Made by a program: the position numbers and the translations under genes. A DNA stretch of 64,000 bases from Isosphaeraceae bacterium (lineage in GTDB: Bacteria; Planctomycetota; Planctomycetia; Isosphaerales; Isosphaeraceae): NCBI GenBank assembly GCA_025356475.1, contig JANXSX010000194.1:1-64000 (forward strand), read 5' to 3'. Shown in pieces: positions 45,452-55,336 of the stretch. The notes under the pieces are model-generated. The model saw nothing but the letters and a program-made list of their open reading frames with translations, did no database searches and was not told the origin of the DNA. Position 1 is the stretch's first letter. The number at the start of each line of letters is the position of its first letter.

Positions 45452-46504
45452 ATGCTGCTCCTGGCGATCGAAACGACCTGTGACGAGACCGGGGCCGCCG
45501 TACTTGAGGGGCCTCGGCCCCCGGATGTCGGGGTGCCGACGATCCGGTCGAGTGTGGTTGCCTCCCAGATCGAGATCCATCAGCGATTCGGAGGGGTGGT
45601 CCCCGAGATCGCTGCTCGGGCCCACGTCCGCCAGATCTTGCCAGTGATCGACGAGGCCCTGAAACAGGCGAATGTCACGCTCGCGGATATCGAAGCCATT
45701 GCCGTCGCAACGAGACCCGGCTTGGTCGGAGCCTTGATCGTTGGTCTGACTGCGGCAAAAGCCTTGGCGCTGGCGCTCGATGTTCCACTGATCGCGATCG
45801 ATCACCTCGAAGCCCACCTCTACGCCTGTCAGCTTTCGCATCCGGACCGTGAGGTTTACCCCTGCGTCGGAATGGTCGTTTCCGGGGGTCATACGCATCT
45901 GTTTGAGTGTGTTGGGCCGCTGGAGGCGATCCCGCTCGGAGGTACCATCGACGATGCAGCAGGCGAGGCTTTTGACAAGGTGGCGAGCTTGTTGGGACTG
46001 GGCTATCCCGGTGGTCCCGAAGTGGAACGAATTGCCAAAGGGGGCAACCCTAAGGCCTTCGCCTTCCCACGTGCCTTTCTGCACGACGAACGGCTCGACT
46101 TCAGTTTCTCCGGGCTCAAGACGGCGGTTCTGTACGCTCTCCGCGGTCAGAAGGGGCTGGATCTGACCCCCCCCTCAGCCCAACTTGTGGCCGACCTGGC
46201 AGCAAGCTTCCAGGTGGCCGTCGTCGATATCCTGGTCAGCAAGGCTCGCCAGGCGCTTCGTCAGAAAGGGCTAAATCGACTCGGGATCGGCGGCGGGGTC
46301 GCAGCCAATGGTGCCTTCCGCGATCGACTGACCACAATGGCTGTCGCAGACCGAATCGAGCTCTTTATCCCGCCGATGTCTCTCTGTACGGATAACGCCG
46401 CAATGGCGGGCGTCGCCTTCGCCAAACTAGCGGCAGGACAGATCGCCGACGATGACGTCGACGTGCTCGCAGGTCTGGTCCGCGCTGGACGCCGGACCCC
46501 CTGA
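45452..46504 (+). CDS. tsaD: tRNA N6-threonylcarbamoyladenosine synthase subunit
   Basis: A 350-residue Kae1/TsaD ATPase-fold protein that transfers threonylcarbamoyl to A37 of tRNAs reading ANN codons. Seen are the N-terminal AIETTCDETG, HxEAH metal motif in DHLEAHLYA, VSGGHTHLF, FSGLKTAV, and the C-terminal GGGVAANGAFRDRL with DNAAMAG. Length and order are as in the family. tsaB/tsaE are not in the window. Possibly co-transcribed with the S41 peptidase gene. Confidence 0.97.
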   Translation: MLLLAIETTCDETGAAVLEGPRPPDVGVPTIRSSVVASQIEIHQRFGGVVPEIAARAHVRQILPVIDEALKQANVTLADIEAIAVATRPGLVGALIVGLTAAKALALALDVPLIAIDHLEAHLYACQLSHPDREVYPCVGMVVSGGHTHLFECVGPLEAIPLGGTIDDAAGEAFDKVASLLGLGYPGGPEVERIAKGGNPKAFAFPRAFLHDERLDFSFSGLKTAVLYALRGQKGLDLTPPSAQLVADLAASFQVAVVDILVSKARQALRQKGLNRLGIGGGVAANGAFRDRLTTMAVADRIELFIPPMSLCTDNAAMAGVAFAKLAAGQIADDDVDVLAGLVRAGRRTP

Positions 46505-46775
46505 AGCAAATCCGACGATGACTCCACCACGCCGCTCGGGCGTTTGTGTCCGAAAATACTCACCCAAAAATCATTCTTCACCAATTCGATCAAGATAGAC
46601 GATAAGCAACTTGACAATATCGCACGAGGTAGTGATGATTGCCTCTGTTGACACCTGGAACAGAGGGTGTCCTGGTTTTGGCGTTGTTGGGACACAGGAT
46701 CACCAAATCAATTAGCGGTCGAGTTGACCTCTGACCTGGATCGTTCCACGCGCACTTGCAAAGGAGTTTTCTTAA

Positions 46776-47870
<1,095 letters not shown>

Positions 47871-48007
47871 GTCTCAGCCGATTTTGCCAGCTACCTCGCT
47901 TCGCCGAATCCCGGGAGCAGCCGGTCGAGGGCGATGCGAGGGGCTGGATAGGCGAACGGTTGAGGTCGAATCCCACGATCGAATGGGCACAGAGTCAAAT
48001 CGGCGTC

Positions 48008-49447
48008 CTAGAGCAAGGTCGCTGCCGCGATGATCGCCGCGACCACCACTCCAGCGACCAAGCTGGTCGGGTCTCGAAGAGCGAAAACCACGGGGTCGGA
48101 GTGCATCCGGCCTCGCTGGGCGAGGAACCAAACTCGCGAAATCCAGTAGAGCATCACTGGACACAAGAGCCAGAGCCAGCGAGGGTTCCGGTAAAGCAAC
48201 ACACTCTGCCCATCATTTAAGTAGAGGCAGACAACCAAGACCGCGATGTAGCCACTGGCAGGCCCTACCGACCGAATCATATCGAGATCGATCGCCTGAT
48301 AACCTCGACCAGGCAACCAAGCTCCATTCTCGGTCGTATGTGTGATCAGTTCCGTAAACCGCTTCAAGAACGCAAGGCTCAGGAAGAGGAACATCGCGAA
48401 CGCCATCAACCATGTTGAGATCTCGATTCCGGTCGCTGCACCCCCCGCTAGGATGCGAATCGTATACAGTCCGGCAAGACATAAGACATCAATCAGCATA
48501 TAACGCTTGAAAATCAACGAATAGCTTATGGATGCCATGAGGTAGACAATTAAGGTGCCCACAAAGCTGGGCGATACGGCTGTTGCCAAACTCAGCGCCA
48601 ACGCGAACAGCACGAGTGAGGCCGCCATCGCAGCCTGAATTGAGATTGAGCCTGCTGCGATCGGTCGATTTCGTTTTCGTGAGTGGACTCGATCCGAGGG
48701 AAGATCGACCAAGTCGTTCACCAGGTAGATTGCCGAGGCCCCGAAGCTGAACGCGAAAAAAGCCGTCAGGCACTTTAGAACCAAGGCGTTCTCCGTCACT
48801 CGATGCGACGTCACGAGCGGAACGAACAGGAGCAGGTTCTTCGCCCATTGATGAAGTCGAAGCAGCTTCACCCACGCGTCGAGGCCTCCCGACGATGTTT
48901 CAATGATCTGGACCTCGCCCCCGAGAGTCTCAACTTGGCGACGGAGCCGGTCGTTGGGCCCAACGACGATCGCCGCGTGTGCGGATTTCCAGATCGGCAG
49001 GTCTTCCGGGCCGTTCCCCACGTAGTCGAACCCGTGTTTGCCGAACCGAGCTTCAATTGCTATAAGTTTGGCCGGACCGCGTAGATTCACAGTCCCATCG
49101 CTCGCCAGAACTTCATCAAAGAGCCCCAAGTAATCGGCCACCGCCCGAGCGAGTTTCTCATTTGCGGCCGTAGCCAGGACGATTCGGTCACCTCGTTCCC
49201 TGCGGCTCTTGATCAGAGCGATCACCGCATCGTGATAGGGGAGAGTCGCCGGGTCGATCATCGTCCGCCTGGCGAGTTCCTGCTTCAGCGAGGCGAACCC
49301 CTTCGCCAGCCACCCAACCACCAGAGGGAGTTCCCAGGGCCGCGACCGTATTAACTCTGCGAACGACTCCCAGAGTAGATCCGTCGCCAGAAGACTCCCA
49401 TCAAGATCGACACAAAGGACAGGAACGAGTGTTGACGATTCCGGCAT
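48008..49447 (-). CDS. HAD-UbiA fusion prenyltransferase
   Basis: A 479-residue fusion. Residues about 8-185 are a HAD phosphatase domain with the nucleophile motif DLDGSLL; residues about 195-479 form a UbiA membrane prenyltransferase with eight or so helices. The UbiA signature YLVNDLVDLPSDRVHSRKRNRPIA holds the diphosphate-binding Asp residues. The UbiA half resembles decaprenyl-phosphate phosphoribosyltransferases, so it may attach 5-phosphoribose to a polyprenyl phosphate and the HAD half may remove the phosphate (inference). No dprE genes are adjacent. Confidence 0.87.
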   Translation of the reverse strand: MPESSTLVPVLCVDLDGSLLATDLLWESFAELIRSRPWELPLVVGWLAKGFASLKQELARRTMIDPATLPYHDAVIALIKSRRERGDRIVLATAANEKLARAVADYLGLFDEVLASDGTVNLRGPAKLIAIEARFGKHGFDYVGNGPEDLPIWKSAHAAIVVGPNDRLRRQVETLGGEVQIIETSSGGLDAWVKLLRLHQWAKNLLLFVPLVTSHRVTENALVLKCLTAFFAFSFGASAIYLVNDLVDLPSDRVHSRKRNRPIAAGSISIQAAMAASLVLFALALSLATAVSPSFVGTLIVYLMASISYSLIFKRYMLIDVLCLAGLYTIRILAGGAATGIEISTWLMAFAMFLFLSLAFLKRFTELITHTTENGAWLPGRGYQAIDLDMIRSVGPASGYIAVLVVCLYLNDGQSVLLYRNPRWLWLLCPVMLYWISRVWFLAQRGRMHSDPVVFALRDPTSLVAGVVVAAIIAAATLL

Positions 49448-49930
49448 ATGTGACTCAGTTATTGCTTGCGAGAACCTCCTGCCCTTGCTCTGTCACTCAA
49501 CTCCTCAGGGGCTCAGACCGTTCAATCTCGCGAGATGACTCTACAAAACGTGATCGAAATCAGACAGGGGATTCCGGGCAGAAGGATTGCAAATTCTATT
49601 CCTTCTCCCACCGGTCAAGCTTGCAGTCGACCCCCTCAAACACCGCTACACACCCACTTGGGTATAGCTCATGCCCGGGTGATGGTGGGGTTCCGAGTCC
49701 TAGTCGTAGACGCCGTCACCCTTGGCAAGTTCCGTTTCCTCGGCTAGTCTTGATTTCTTGTACTAAGAGTTGGAAGGAGAGGTACTGCGGCGGTGTCGTC
49801 CGACCAACCAACCGGCATTCGGCCCGACGAGAGTTCGTGTCCATGTGATACGGGCGAGATCGTGGAAGTTGCGTCCAACGGCCTTTTCGAAAATCTCGCC
49901 AAGGTCGATTTTGAAAAAGTAGGATGAAGC
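49448..49930. other. Gene-free divergent intergenic region
   Basis: 483 bases separate the HAD-UbiA and beta-helix genes, transcribed in opposite directions. No gene, hairpin or promoter pair stands out; it must carry both promoters. Confidence 0.4.
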
Positions 49931-52900
49931 ATGAATGAATTCCATCGCGTGAATCGCATCAAAACAAGCTTCTCAAAAGAGCTTACACCTTCGAAGCGTC
50001 GGTCGCCCGTTTGCTCGGTGCTACGTGGCCTTGAGGTCCTGGAACGCCGGGAGCTCTTGGCCACATTCATGGTGACGAACCTCGGTGATTCTGGAGCAGG
50101 TTCACTCCGTCAAGCAATCCTCGCTTCCAATGCGCGAGCAGGTGCCGACACGATCGATTTTAGCGTCGCCGGTACGATCCGGATTGGCCGGACTTCCCTC
50201 CCTTTCATCAGTGATACCGTGACTATCGACGGTTCCTCGTCGCCGACATTTGTCGGATCACCCGTTGTGACCGTAGATTTTCAGGGCTCCAATGGACTCC
50301 AATTCAATCCTGGAGCCGATGGATCGACCCTCAGATCTCTTGCGTTGGTAAGCGCTGGCGATGCGGGAATCACCCTTGCGGCGTCGCGAGTGACGGTCCA
50401 GGGCAACGACATCGGTCTTCGTTCGGATGGGAACACTGTCGCCGGCAACCTGGGAGATGGCATTCGAATCAACGCGGCGTCGCATGACAACCTGATCGGT
50501 CGTAGCAATCCAGTGACGAGTATCAGCTATGCGAACGCATTAAACGTGAGTCCCCTGCCGGTTTCGGTCTGGCAAGGCATCCGTGGTGCCGACACGCCGG
50601 GGCAATACTTGATCTCCGGCACATCGAGCTCAAACGGCCTATTCTTCGTTGGTACGATCAATGGCCAGGGAACAAGCTATTCTGTCAATTATCCCGGGGC
50701 AGCGAGCACCAGCGTTTACGGACCGGACAATCTCGCAGGCGACCAAGTGCGGCTCGTGGGTAGCTACAAGAACGGCGAGGACGTGGTTCATGGCTTTGTC
50801 TTCGAGGGAACGACTACCGATCTCTCGACCAGCGGTAACTATCGCACGATCGACTACCCAGGTGCAAAATTCAACTACGTTCACAGCACGATGGGCGGTC
50901 TTGCCGTAGGGAACTACGATGGACCGACCGCAAATGGACAGCCGCTGGGTGTGGGCCACGCCTACATCTACGACGTCGCGAAGGGCACGTTTCTGACCGA
51001 TCTGGTCTTCCCAGGCTCAGTCAGCAATACCGCCTATGGCATCTGGGACAACGGCAAGGGTAACTATACGATCTGCGGTGGGTACAGTAATCTTCCTCTC
51101 AATAATCTCAACGATCAACGCCGACCGATCGGCCAGGCGTATCTCGTCGATTATGATGCGGCCACAGGTCGGTTCACCAACTGGAAGTCGTTCAACGATC
51201 CTAACGGGCTCGTCGGTCACGACTACGTCACGCACTTTGAGGGTATTAGCAGCGTGGAGAAGGGTGTCTACACCCTCAGCGCAGACTCTCTCCAGACCGG
51301 TTCCACTAACCCTGCGCAGGGCTCTTGGGTAAGCGTCCGCCGCAACCCGAACGGCACGTTCGGCGATGGTGTCTGGGTTGATCTCAACTACCCGGATTCC
51401 ACAGGGATCACCAGTTCGAATGCCGTCTACGGCAACCAAGTGGTCGGCGTGGTCTTTTCCCCCGCAGGCGCGATCGCCTATGAGTCGACGGTCAATATCG
51501 GCTTCCAACTCTCCAACGTCATCAGCGGCAACGGTGGTAACGGGATCGGAATTTACGGGTCAAGTGGCAATCAGATTGCCATGAATGAAATCGGTACCGA
51601 TATCACAGGTACTCTCATCAGGGGCAACGCCAAGAACGGCATTCTTGTCACGAACGGAGCAGCGAGAAATTTCATTGGCGGTCAGGCGACCGGGGGAAAC
51701 GATCCCACGTCGAGCGTGTTCGTCCGACCTCCTCAAGGCAACCTGATCTCGGGAAATCAAGGCAACGGCGTTCTGATCAACAAGGGGGCAACTCAGACGT
51801 TGCTGAGCGGGAATTTCGTCGGAACGTCGGGATCGGGTAATTCGGCCTTGGGCAACCGATTGGACGGCGTCGCGATTGAGAACGCCAACGGCAATCAATT
51901 GATAGGTTGCACATACCAGCAGAGTCCGTTCGTCTTTTACAACGTGCTCAGCGGCAATGGTGGCAACGGCCTGCGAATTACCAATGCCAATAACACGACC
52001 GTCCAAGCCAACTTCATCGGTGTCGGGGCGAATAACGGGACCGTTGTGGCCAATGGTGGCGACGGCCTCTTGGTCTCAGGTGCGTCGAAGAATATTCAGG
52101 TTGGTGGCGTGATCCCCCTGGGAAACGTCATCTCAGGCAACACCCGCAACGGCATTGAGGTGCGTGACTCGGCCAGCGGATTCATTTCGTTCAACACGTT
52201 CGCAGGGATCTTTGCCTTTTTGGGAGCAGCACCCAATCAACTCGATGGAATCTTGATCACCTCGACTGGCGGAAACAACCTGATTCGGACCTGTATCGTC
52301 TCAGGGAATCTCGGGAATGGCATCGAGATTGGGGGCGATGCCACCGGCGTTCAAGTGACCGACACGGCGATCGGGACGAACACCAATATCCAGACAGCCA
52401 TCCCGAATCAGGGGAGTGGAATCCTGATTTCTGGAAGGGCGCACGGGAACTTCATCGGTGGCGTTCAGCCCTCGGTCGAACCCCAAGTGACGGTTTCGTC
52501 GAATCGCAGGTACGGGATTGCGATTGTCGGTTCAGCCCACAACAATCGCGTTGCCCACACTTATCTAGGAACGAACTCGTCGGGCACTGCCGCTCTGGGC
52601 AACGTTCTAGGGGGGATCTATCTTGGACCTGGAACGGCTTCGAACACGATCGGAGGTTCATCAGCCGCCTTGCAGAACAAGATTCTCAATAGTGGTGGCA
52701 ATGGCGTGACGATCCAGTCGTCTAGCGGCAACGAGGTGATCGGGAATGACGTCGAGAACAATGCCAAAGCCGGGGTCGTGGTGACCGGCGGGCTGAACAA
52801 CCTGATCGGCTCGGCGACCGCCGGAAACACGATTGCGGGGAATGGTCTGTCCGGCCTTTACGTCTCCGGCTCTGTGCCAGGCACGCGGATCTTTGGCAAC

Positions 52901-53146
52901 CAGATCCGCCACAATACCGGAAACGGCGTGACACTTCAGAGAGCTAAGAATCTGACCGTCGGCAGCCGATCTGGAAGAGCCGGCAACTGGATCCTCAATA
53001 ACCAAGGCTACGGCCTTTATGCCTCGGGATTATCCAATGGCACCGTGGTGCAAGAGAACAGGATCGGGGCAAATGCCCTCGGAAATGTCAACCTGACCGA
53101 TTCTCGCGGAATCGTCTACATTCCCAGGAGGGCCATTGGGGTGTAA
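49931..53146 (+). CDS. Giant right-handed beta-helix surface protein
   Basis: A 1071-residue protein. Residues about 28-45 carry the planctomycete motif LRGLEVLERRELLA, followed by TNLGDSGAGSLRQAI, a common opening of planctomycete beta-helix proteins. The rest is a parallel beta-helix with recurring NVISGNGGNGI-type coils, like pectate lyase and CSLREA-linked proteins. Residues about 190-515 interrupt the coils with a different beta-rich domain with VYGPDNLAGDQVRLVG and YPGA repeats. It is probably extracellular; substrate or adhesion role unknown. Confidence 0.88.
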   Translation: MNEFHRVNRIKTSFSKELTPSKRRSPVCSVLRGLEVLERRELLATFMVTNLGDSGAGSLRQAILASNARAGADTIDFSVAGTIRIGRTSLPFISDTVTIDGSSSPTFVGSPVVTVDFQGSNGLQFNPGADGSTLRSLALVSAGDAGITLAASRVTVQGNDIGLRSDGNTVAGNLGDGIRINAASHDNLIGRSNPVTSISYANALNVSPLPVSVWQGIRGADTPGQYLISGTSSSNGLFFVGTINGQGTSYSVNYPGAASTSVYGPDNLAGDQVRLVGSYKNGEDVVHGFVFEGTTTDLSTSGNYRTIDYPGAKFNYVHSTMGGLAVGNYDGPTANGQPLGVGHAYIYDVAKGTFLTDLVFPGSVSNTAYGIWDNGKGNYTICGGYSNLPLNNLNDQRRPIGQAYLVDYDAATGRFTNWKSFNDPNGLVGHDYVTHFEGISSVEKGVYTLSADSLQTGSTNPAQGSWVSVRRNPNGTFGDGVWVDLNYPDSTGITSSNAVYGNQVVGVVFSPAGAIAYESTVNIGFQLSNVISGNGGNGIGIYGSSGNQIAMNEIGTDITGTLIRGNAKNGILVTNGAARNFIGGQATGGNDPTSSVFVRPPQGNLISGNQGNGVLINKGATQTLLSGNFVGTSGSGNSALGNRLDGVAIENANGNQLIGCTYQQSPFVFYNVLSGNGGNGLRITNANNTTVQANFIGVGANNGTVVANGGDGLLVSGASKNIQVGGVIPLGNVISGNTRNGIEVRDSASGFISFNTFAGIFAFLGAAPNQLDGILITSTGGNNLIRTCIVSGNLGNGIEIGGDATGVQVTDTAIGTNTNIQTAIPNQGSGILISGRAHGNFIGGVQPSVEPQVTVSSNRRYGIAIVGSAHNNRVAHTYLGTNSSGTAALGNVLGGIYLGPGTASNTIGGSSAALQNKILNSGGNGVTIQSSSGNEVIGNDVENNAKAGVVVTGGLNNLIGSATAGNTIAGNGLSGLYVSGSVPGTRIFGNQIRHNTGNGVTLQRAKNLTVGSRSGRAGNWILNNQGYGLYASGLSNGTVVQENRIGANALGNVNLTDSRGIVYIPRRAIGV

Positions 53147-53326
53147 GGCTCGCGAGGCTTGGCGCTTCGAGCGCCTGAAGATTCGGCTGCTCCTCGACTG
53201 AAATGTCGACCAGGTTGATCACCTGATCCGTTTTTCTTTTGCATGCCGGGCCATTTCCGAGCATGCTGGGAGACCCAATGGAATGGGTTGTCGTGTACCC
53301 AGAGACATTTCACCGAGGTCCTGCCC

Positions 53327-54046
53327 ATGCACCGCTCGATTCGTCCGTGCGCCTTGCTGACCAGCCTGTCCGTCGCCCTGGGATTTGCCGGGTTTGCCTC
53401 CACCGCCAATGCTCAGGGGACAACCCCGGCCCCCGCCGCAATCGTCCCGCCCAAGACGGGCGTGAATGAAACGATCAAGCCTTTCGATGGCAAGACCTTG
53501 AATGGCTGGGCGGGCCACTTCAAACATTGGTCGGTCGAGAATGGCGAGATCGTCGGCAAGAACACCGAGCCTGTTCCCGTCAGTACCTACTTGCTCACTG
53601 AGAAGAACTACACCGACTTCCGCCTAACCGCCAAGGTCAAGCTCGTCGAATCCGAGATGCACTCTGGAATCGCCTTCTGGGGACGGGTCGCCACCGAGCA
53701 GAATGATCCCTCAACCTATGCCGGGCACCTTGTGATGTTCCCCTCAGGCTGGGGAATGTACGACCTCTACGGTCGCAACGGGCTACCCGTCGACGGAGCG
53801 CCAGCGAAAAAGGTCGGCAAGCAGCACGACTGGAACGACCTGGAAATCCTGGCCCAAGGCAACCGAGTCCGAGTTGCCGTCAATGGAGTTGCCGTCGTCG
53901 ACTACATCGACCCCGAACCCAACCGCATCAAAGCCGGACCGATCGCCCTTCAACTCCACTCGAATAAGGTTCCCCAGGAAGTTCGCTTCAAGGACCTCGT
54001 GATCGAGACCTTCCCGAAGGAAGAAAAGCTCATCACGGTTAAGTGA
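53327..54046 (+). CDS. Exported DUF1080 protein
   Basis: A 239-residue protein with a signal peptide (residues 1-30, Ala-rich cut site). The DUF1080/3-keto-disaccharide hydrolase-like domain shows FDGKTLNGW, DFRLTAKVKL, HSGIAFWG, the HDWNDLEILAQGNRVRVAVNG strand pair and GPIALQLH. This lectin-like beta-sandwich is abundant in planctomycetes and has been linked to sugar binding or hydrolysis. ATG 53327 follows GAGG; the upstream open frame is unlike a protein. Confidence 0.9.
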   Translation: MHRSIRPCALLTSLSVALGFAGFASTANAQGTTPAPAAIVPPKTGVNETIKPFDGKTLNGWAGHFKHWSVENGEIVGKNTEPVPVSTYLLTEKNYTDFRLTAKVKLVESEMHSGIAFWGRVATEQNDPSTYAGHLVMFPSGWGMYDLYGRNGLPVDGAPAKKVGKQHDWNDLEILAQGNRVRVAVNGVAVVDYIDPEPNRIKAGPIALQLHSNKVPQEVRFKDLVIETFPKEEKLITVK

Positions 54047-54077
54047 GAGTACGCTATTCCAAGTCGAAGTTCTGATG

Positions 54078-54111
54078 CGTCAGCTCCCCGCATAACTTGC
54101 GAGAGCTGACG
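54078..54111 (+). terminator. Candidate terminator after the DUF1080 gene
   Basis: CGTCAGCTC (54078-54086) pairs with GAGCTGACG (54103-54111) across a 16-base loop, then TTTCG. The T-run is short, so this is tentative. Confidence 0.45.
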
Positions 54112-54129
54112 TTTCGAAGTCAGTAGAGA

Positions 54130-54373
54130 TTGGAAGCATCGGACATCCGCGAACTGCCCCGGCTCCGGCGGTTCTACGGCGGAAGTCGCTGGCTGAAGCG
54201 GAAGGGGAATGCCCACATCCGTCTTCAAGATGGCTCGCTTAGCCGGGCGGAGGTTCACTGGTACGAGGCCCACGGGAGATGAGTCCGGCGAAGACTACCT
54301 CTATCCAGCAGCCTGTTTTGTTGTCGTTGACTTGCCGCTCGCGGCGCTGGGCGTCTTTGCTAACGTCTCCTGA
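54130..54373 (+). pseudogene. Broken small gene (frameshifted)
   Basis: A 50-codon frame from TTG 54130 to TGA 54282 reads like a real small protein: IRELPRLRRFYGGSRWLKRKG, then AEVHWYEAHG. Sequence then continues in the +1 frame from about 54275 to TGA 54373 with GEDYLYPAACFVVVDLP, which again looks coding. This suggests one gene broken by a single-base change near 54275. An in-frame stop at 54124-54126 also cuts the 5' side, and no good ribosome site is seen. I have a sense of similar short planctomycete proteins but cannot name the family. Confidence 0.5.
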
Positions 54374-54617
54374 TTCGTAGCCGCGTTTCAGCAGTTTGAG
54401 TCCGTTCACCGACGATGAAAGCGAGTAGGACCACTGCTCGGTCGGCATGCCTTACCAGTTTATCGACGAGCTGGCGTTGTTTGACTCCCCCGCTTCCAGA
54501 GCGTTGTCGCCTGCGGGAAAACAACCCATTATGCAGAAACCTGTTCGCTTTTGTTGCATTTAACATTTGCTCACTTGAACCACTCAAATTGATCTTGAAG
54601 CCTCAAGGAGGTGCTCC

Positions 54618-55100
54618 TTGGAATCGCCTGTTTTTGAAGGTCCGGACGGCGAACTGACCTTGAATCCATCACTAGAGATGATGCGTACACTTCTCAACAC
54701 GGAATCAGACTATTGGGATGGCGGGTCGGGTTCTGCCTATCTCGGCTGGGTAGAACTGAGGGATCCAGGTTATCGCAACATTTGGGAACGTCCCAGCTTG
54801 CATCTCATCGTCCACGACCCTTATGGAATCAACATTAGTTACCAGATCATGAACTATCAGCCTCACACATCGAATGTCAAGCTCATGGTCTATCGCGAAG
54901 ATGTGCTTGGGGATTTTCTGGTTGAGCATTATCTCGGTGGAGAGCCTGCGTATTTCCCTGGAAGGAGCTTTGTCACCCGGGACGTTGCTGTTCAGGTGAT
55001 CCATGACTTCCTGCAGACCGAGAAGCCCTCCTCCTCGGTGGTGTGGAGGCCTCAGATCCAATCGGAATATTCTGGGTTCGGGTATGGCAAGCTCGATTGA
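54618..55100 (+). CDS. Small protein, possibly Imm1-like immunity protein
   Basis: A 160-residue protein starting at TTG 54618, where a near-perfect AAGGAGGTG ribosome site (54605-54613) lies five bases upstream. It has no signal or membrane helix. The segment YWDGGSGSAYLGWVEL and the beta-rich centre resemble Imm1-type immunity proteins that neutralise polymorphic toxins; this is a weak resemblance and another role is possible. Its base composition is less GC-rich than its neighbours, and it follows a broken gene, which suggests an accessory segment. No toxin gene is adjacent. Confidence 0.6.
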   Translation: MESPVFEGPDGELTLNPSLEMMRTLLNTESDYWDGGSGSAYLGWVELRDPGYRNIWERPSLHLIVHDPYGINISYQIMNYQPHTSNVKLMVYREDVLGDFLVEHYLGGEPAYFPGRSFVTRDVAVQVIHDFLQTEKPSSSVVWRPQIQSEYSGFGYGKLD

Positions 55101-55142
55101 GCATTAGCAGGAGATTCCCCAACCAATCACGCCCGGGAAGGG

Positions 55143-55172
55143 TTAACTCGGTCTTCTGGTTTCTGCTATACT
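55143..55172 (+). promoter_or_regulatory. Candidate promoter of the histidine kinase gene
   Basis: TTAACT (55143-55148) and TATACT (55167-55172) are separated by 18 bases. They lie about 165 bases before the kinase start. The -10 is good and the -35 weak. Confidence 0.35.
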
Positions 55173-55336
55173 CGATTGTCACCTAGGACCGGTCGTTGTC
55201 CAGAATGCGAGTCTGCAGGTTTCGCCTGAGCACCAGTACGATTCGCACTTGCCGTCTGTTCCCGACTCCAGGTCAGATGAACCCAACGACGAAGGCTGAG
55301 TCGTAGCGGCTAATCGCTCGCATATAGGGCCGCAGG

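Noticed and set aside
51500-53000. Repeated short motifs resembling a CRISPR or satellite array
   Set aside because: The repeats are degenerate at DNA level and correspond to NVISGN-type coils of a beta-helix protein.
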